DNA from: Peptostreptococcaceae bacterium
GTDB lineage: Bacteria > Bacillota_A > Clostridia > Peptostreptococcales > Acidaminobacteraceae
Direction: 5' to 3'
Assembly: GCA_013619035.1 (NCBI GenBank)
Contig: JABXKX010000151.1
Coordinates: 1 to 8,479 of the forward strand
Length of the DNA stretch: 8,479 nucleotides
How positions within the stretch are numbered: position 1 is the first letter of the stretch; every line of letters starts with the position of its first letter. Of the stretch, positions 5,097-8,479 are shown in pieces. Position numbers and translations under genes: made by a program. The notes beneath the pieces were generated by a model. That model worked only from the letters and a program-made list of their open reading frames with translations. It ran no database searches and was not told where the DNA came from.

Positions 5097-8000
5097 GAGT
5101 CCCCTCCTTTTCAATATCTTTTAAAAGGTCCAATGCGTCATCATACTCATAATTTTCAAGAGCGTCTCGAACCTCTTTATAAAACAGTTGACCTTTCATT
5201 TCAACGATGGTGGATTTAAGCTCAAATAGAATCTTTTCCGAGTCTAAATCATAGTCATCTATTAATGTAAATAACTCATCCATCTTCCGGTTAAACAGTT
5301 CTACAGATAAAACATTTTTTTCGTTAGTTTCTTCTATTTCATCTACAGTTTCAATAAAACCATCTAATCTAGTTAATAGCTGTTTCAGTTTGTTTTCCAT
5401 TTCTATAATCAGTGCATTTTCAGAAAAAGCTTCAAGAGTCATCGTATGAGTTTTTAATCCCATTTCTAAATTCTTTGCCAACTCTAAAATTTGTTTCGAA
5501 CCAATATTTCCAGCCAAACCTTTCAGCGTATGAAAATATCTCACAGCTTCTTCATTGTCATTAAATTCAGAAATAACACCCTCTAAATCAGCTGCATACA
5601 TACTACTGAAATTTTTAATCAGCTTAAAATATAATTCCTGGTTATTGCCTAATCGTACAAGTGCTTGTTTGATGTCTAATGTATCTTTTAAACCATCAAA
5701 ATCAATTACTGTTTTCTTCTTATTTTCTTTGCCTTGACCACCTGATTTTTTTTGAAGAACCTTTTTCATCGCATTAAACAGTTTCGATAAATCCAAAGGC
5801 TTAGAAACATGGGTTTGTACACCCAGTTTTTCAATTCTAATAAGTGTTTCTTTCATAACATCAGCTGAGAGTGCAATGATTGGTAATTGATTTGCATCAT
5901 AAAGTTCTCTAATACGTTTGGTCGCTGTAAAACCATCCATGACAGGCATTTGTAAGTCCATAAGAATCAAATCAAACGGTTCAGTACTGTGTTCCACCAT
6001 TTCAACAGCCTCTAAGCCATTATTTGCAACATCTACAGGGAAACCAACAACTTCTAAATTTTCAATAGCAACCTGTTGATTAATCAAATTATCTTCTACT
6101 AGTAAGATTCGGTTGCCATTAAATGGTCTCATTTCATCATAAAGATCTTCTGCATGAATATGCCTAAACTGTTTTTCTTCTCCCATTGTTGTGGTTACAA
6201 TGGCATCAATAAGGCTTGATTGAGTAATGGGTTTTGCCAGTACGTAATCAAAACCTGATGATTCTGCTAAATCAATGACTTCATCTTTCCAATGTGCAGT
6301 TGCCAATATGGCTTTTGGTAGTGTTTCAAGCTCTAACATAATTTTTGACCATACATCAAAGCCACTTGTTTTTTCTAACTTATAATCTAAGATTACCAAA
6401 TCATATTTATCATTTTCTAGCGTTTCAAAAAACTGATCTGGATCTATAAAAATATTGGGTTCGTATTTGAAAAACTTCAAATAGTTCTTGTAAACTTCAA
6501 GCGCTACATGATTGTCATCAATTACAGCAATACGTAAGTCATTTAATTCTGGTGGTACAAGGTAGTTCTTATCAATCTGCTCTTCTGTATACTTAAATGG
6601 TATTTCAAAATAGAAATCACTGCCTTTACCCGATTCGCTGGTAACGCCAATTTCCCCACCCATCATTTTCACCAAATTTTTGGAGATTGTTAAACCGAGT
6701 CCTGTGCCCCCATACTTTCTGGTAATCGAAGTATCCGCTTGACTAAACGCATTGAATAACTTTTTCAACTGTTCAGTTGTCATGCCAATACCAGAGTCTT
6801 TAACACTGAACCTCAAGACAACTTCGTCTTTTGTTTTACTTACTTCGCTGACTCTTAGAACCACCTGACCTTCATTCGTAAATTTAACCGCGTTATTACA
6901 CAGATTCAATAAGATTTGATTTAATCTAAGAGAGTCACCATTTAATCGATCTGGCACCTCATGTTCTTTTAACAAAATGAGTTCAATTTCTTTTTCAAAA
7001 CTTTTTAAACCAATAACACTTGATATATTGCCTAAAATTTCATCTAAACTAAAGTTCACAGCCTCTAAGTCAAGTTTTCCCGCCTCAATTTTTGAAAAGT
7101 CTAATATATCATTAATGATGCCCAGTAGGTTCTTAGCTGCCTTATTTATTTTTGTAGCATAATCTTGTTGTTTTATATCTAAACCTGTTTTTTCTAACAA
7201 CGCTCCTAAACCAATTATGGCGTTCATTGGCGTTCTTATTTCATGAGACATGTTTGCTAAAAAGTCTGATTTGGCTTTTGTTGCTTCTTCAGCTGTCTCT
7301 TTAGCTAATAACAGTTCAAACTCAACATTTTTCTTATTTGTGACGTCTTCAATAACAGTAACAACACCACCACCGAACTCCTTATTGATGCCATTGGCAT
7401 TTATATGTAACCATGTGACTTCGTCATTCTGATTGACCACCCCAATCTCTTCAACAACATTCTTCATATTATCTCTTAGTACTCGAGTTGAAGGACATTG
7501 AGAGGCATCTAACTCTACGCCCTCTTGTGTAATAAATCGATTGTCACCCTCAAATAAGGATGATAACTTTTCACCATTATTTATACCTAATAAACCTTCT
7601 GCAACTTGATTTTTCTCAATAACAATTTCTTCATTATCCGTCATGACAACACCAATTGTCATCGAGTTAAATAATACCTTTAACTGGGTTCTTTTTTGCA
7701 ATAAATCCAATTGTTCCAGTTTTCTTTCTGTAATATCCAGAGTTAAACCAGCAATTTTAGTCGGTAAATTCTGACGTACTTCTACAATTCTACCGATGTT
7801 CATTAACCAAGTATATGAACCATCACTTTTTCTAAACTGAAACTCAGATTCATAAACACTTTTTTCATCAGATATATGTGCATCAAAATCTTGCATTGCT
7901 TGATTGTAATCATTCGGATGAATCAATGCTTCAAATGCTTCTGCGTCTGTTGGCATTTCTGAAGTTTTATAACCATATTGTTTATAAAAGTCATTAGATT

Positions 8001-8458
8001 GATAGATCAATGTGTTATCAGGTAAAGTTCTTTCCCAATAGTAGGCCCCCATAGCCTTAAGAGCAAATTTCATTTTTTCTTCGCTCTCTTGAATACGCTT
8101 CTGGGTTTCTTTGATTTCACTGACATCAGTAGACATTGAACAAACAGAGGTCACTTCTCCCATATAATTAAATATTGGAAATGCTTCTGTAACATATCTT
8201 CTAATTTCTCCATTTATAATTGCTGTGACTTCCTTTTGGACATGTTCCTTACTCTCAATTACTTGTTCATCTATATCATCATTTGAAAGATCACTCTCTC
8301 CAAAAAATTCTTGATAAGTTTTACCTATAACCTCTTCTTTTGATACCCCCATCATCTCTTGCCATTTCCTATTGATGAGTATATACCGATGATCTAAATC
8401 TTTAACATTGATGATTGAAGAAGATTCATTGATTAAATTATCCAAAAAGGAACTTTGC
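5089..8458 (-). CDS. Hybrid sensor histidine kinase, PAS x3-HisKA-HATPase-REC-REC-Hpt; N-terminus cut by the contig end
   Basis: About 1,122 genomic residues are visible. Positions below count from the apparent Met at 8475, which is adapter-derived. Three PAS domains (about 7-122, 130-252, 262-385) are followed by a HisKA dimerisation domain with the H-box SHEIRTPMN (His411) and an HATPase domain (N-box NLCNNAVKFT, G1 DSGIGM at 560-565, G2 GGTGLGLTIS). Next come receiver 1 (Asp653-Asp654, acceptor Asp697, Lys748), receiver 2 (Glu794-Asp795, acceptor Asp840 in LILMDLQMP, Lys892) and an Hpt domain (His982 in YFHTLKGLAGN). An acidic helical tail of about 80 residues follows. No membrane segment is visible in this portion, so it may be cytosolic, but a sensor or membrane region could precede it. 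The expected relay is His411 to receiver to His982 to the separate receivers encoded just downstream. Receiver 1 is less canonical, with DYKLEK after its acceptor Asp where receiver 2 has DLQMP. The true start lies beyond the window. The stop overlaps the next gene by eight bases. Confidence 0.93.
5103..5108 (-). promoter_or_regulatory. Ribosome binding site deciding the start of the stand-alone receiver
   Basis: A perfect AGGAGG on the minus strand lies six bases before the ATG at 5096, within the final codons of the hybrid kinase. It rules in favour of 5096 over the in-frame ATG at 5114. Confidence 0.85.
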
Positions 8459-8479
8459 CTGTCTCTTATACACATCTCC
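8459..8479. other. Nextera/Tn5 mosaic-end sequencing adapter left at the contig end (not genomic)
   Basis: Bases 8459-8477 are exactly the 19-base Tn5 mosaic-end sequence used in Nextera libraries (CTGTCTCTTATACACATCT). The following CC matches the start of the adapter arm that continues CCGAGCCC, the transposase read-2 side. It sits at the very end of the window, as read-through adapter does. Translated on the minus strand it gives MCIRDR, a false N-terminus that recurs in metagenome protein sets. Genomic sequence should be taken to end at 8458. Confidence 0.97.

Noticed and set aside
5097..5114. Upstream in-frame start of the stand-alone receiver at 5114
   Set aside because: The AGGAGG that positions the ribosome lies within this stretch, six bases before ATG 5096, so the longer start would place it inside the gene.
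8459..8477. Perfect Tn5 mosaic end, which could suggest a transposon terminus
   Set aside because: It sits exactly at the contig end, is followed by the CC of the Nextera adapter arm, and has no transposase or inner IS50 sequence. Library adapter is the simple explanation.

Overview
The window is one end of an AT-rich bacterial contig, probably from a metagenome or draft assembly. All genes lie on the minus strand, so transcription runs from high to low coordinates. Several genes have strong AGGAGG-type ribosome binding sites, intergenic gaps are tight, and the gene families present (Rsb stressosome proteins, an Hpt-fused hybrid kinase, HD-GYP) fit a low-GC Gram-positive such as a clostridium. 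The sequence alone does not prove this, because stressosome modules also occur in proteobacteria and other phyla. The extreme right end (8459-8479) is not genomic. It is the Nextera/Tn5 mosaic-end sequencing adapter, and it supplies the false N-terminus 'MCIRDR' of the first reading frame.

Region 1 (8458 down to 2772) is a phosphorelay operon. It starts with a large hybrid histidine kinase, cut by the contig end, with the order PAS-PAS-PAS-HisKA-HATPase-REC-REC-Hpt. A stand-alone receiver follows, then a receiver fused to an intact HD-GYP cyclic-di-GMP phosphodiesterase, then a receiver fused to a domain that looks like an HD-GYP relative stripped of its metal ligands. The four genes overlap by 8, 1 and 8 bases once the starts are set by their ribosome binding sites, which suggests translational coupling.

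Region 2 (2602-2771) is the only real intergenic gap. It holds a plausible sigma-70/sigma-A type promoter (TTGACA, 18-base spacer, TATATG) for the genes below it. I see no convincing terminator.

Region 3 (2601 down to 1) is a stressosome module in the classical order: a PAS-STAS RsbR-like scaffold/sensor, an RsbS-like STAS protein, an RsbT-like switch kinase and an RsbX-like PP2C phosphatase. An open reading frame that runs off the left end follows. Its first ~85 residues resemble the RsbT fold but lack the ATP-binding motifs. No sigma factor, RsbU, RsbV or RsbW is present in the window.

Functional reading (inference): the RsbR/S complex holds RsbT. Stress leads RsbT to phosphorylate RsbR/S and leave the complex, and RsbX resets it. 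Released RsbT would act on a partner other than the usual RsbU, perhaps the truncated downstream protein. The neighbouring phosphorelay probably adjusts cyclic-di-GMP through the HD-GYP protein. The window therefore looks like a combined stress-sensing and second-messenger control locus.
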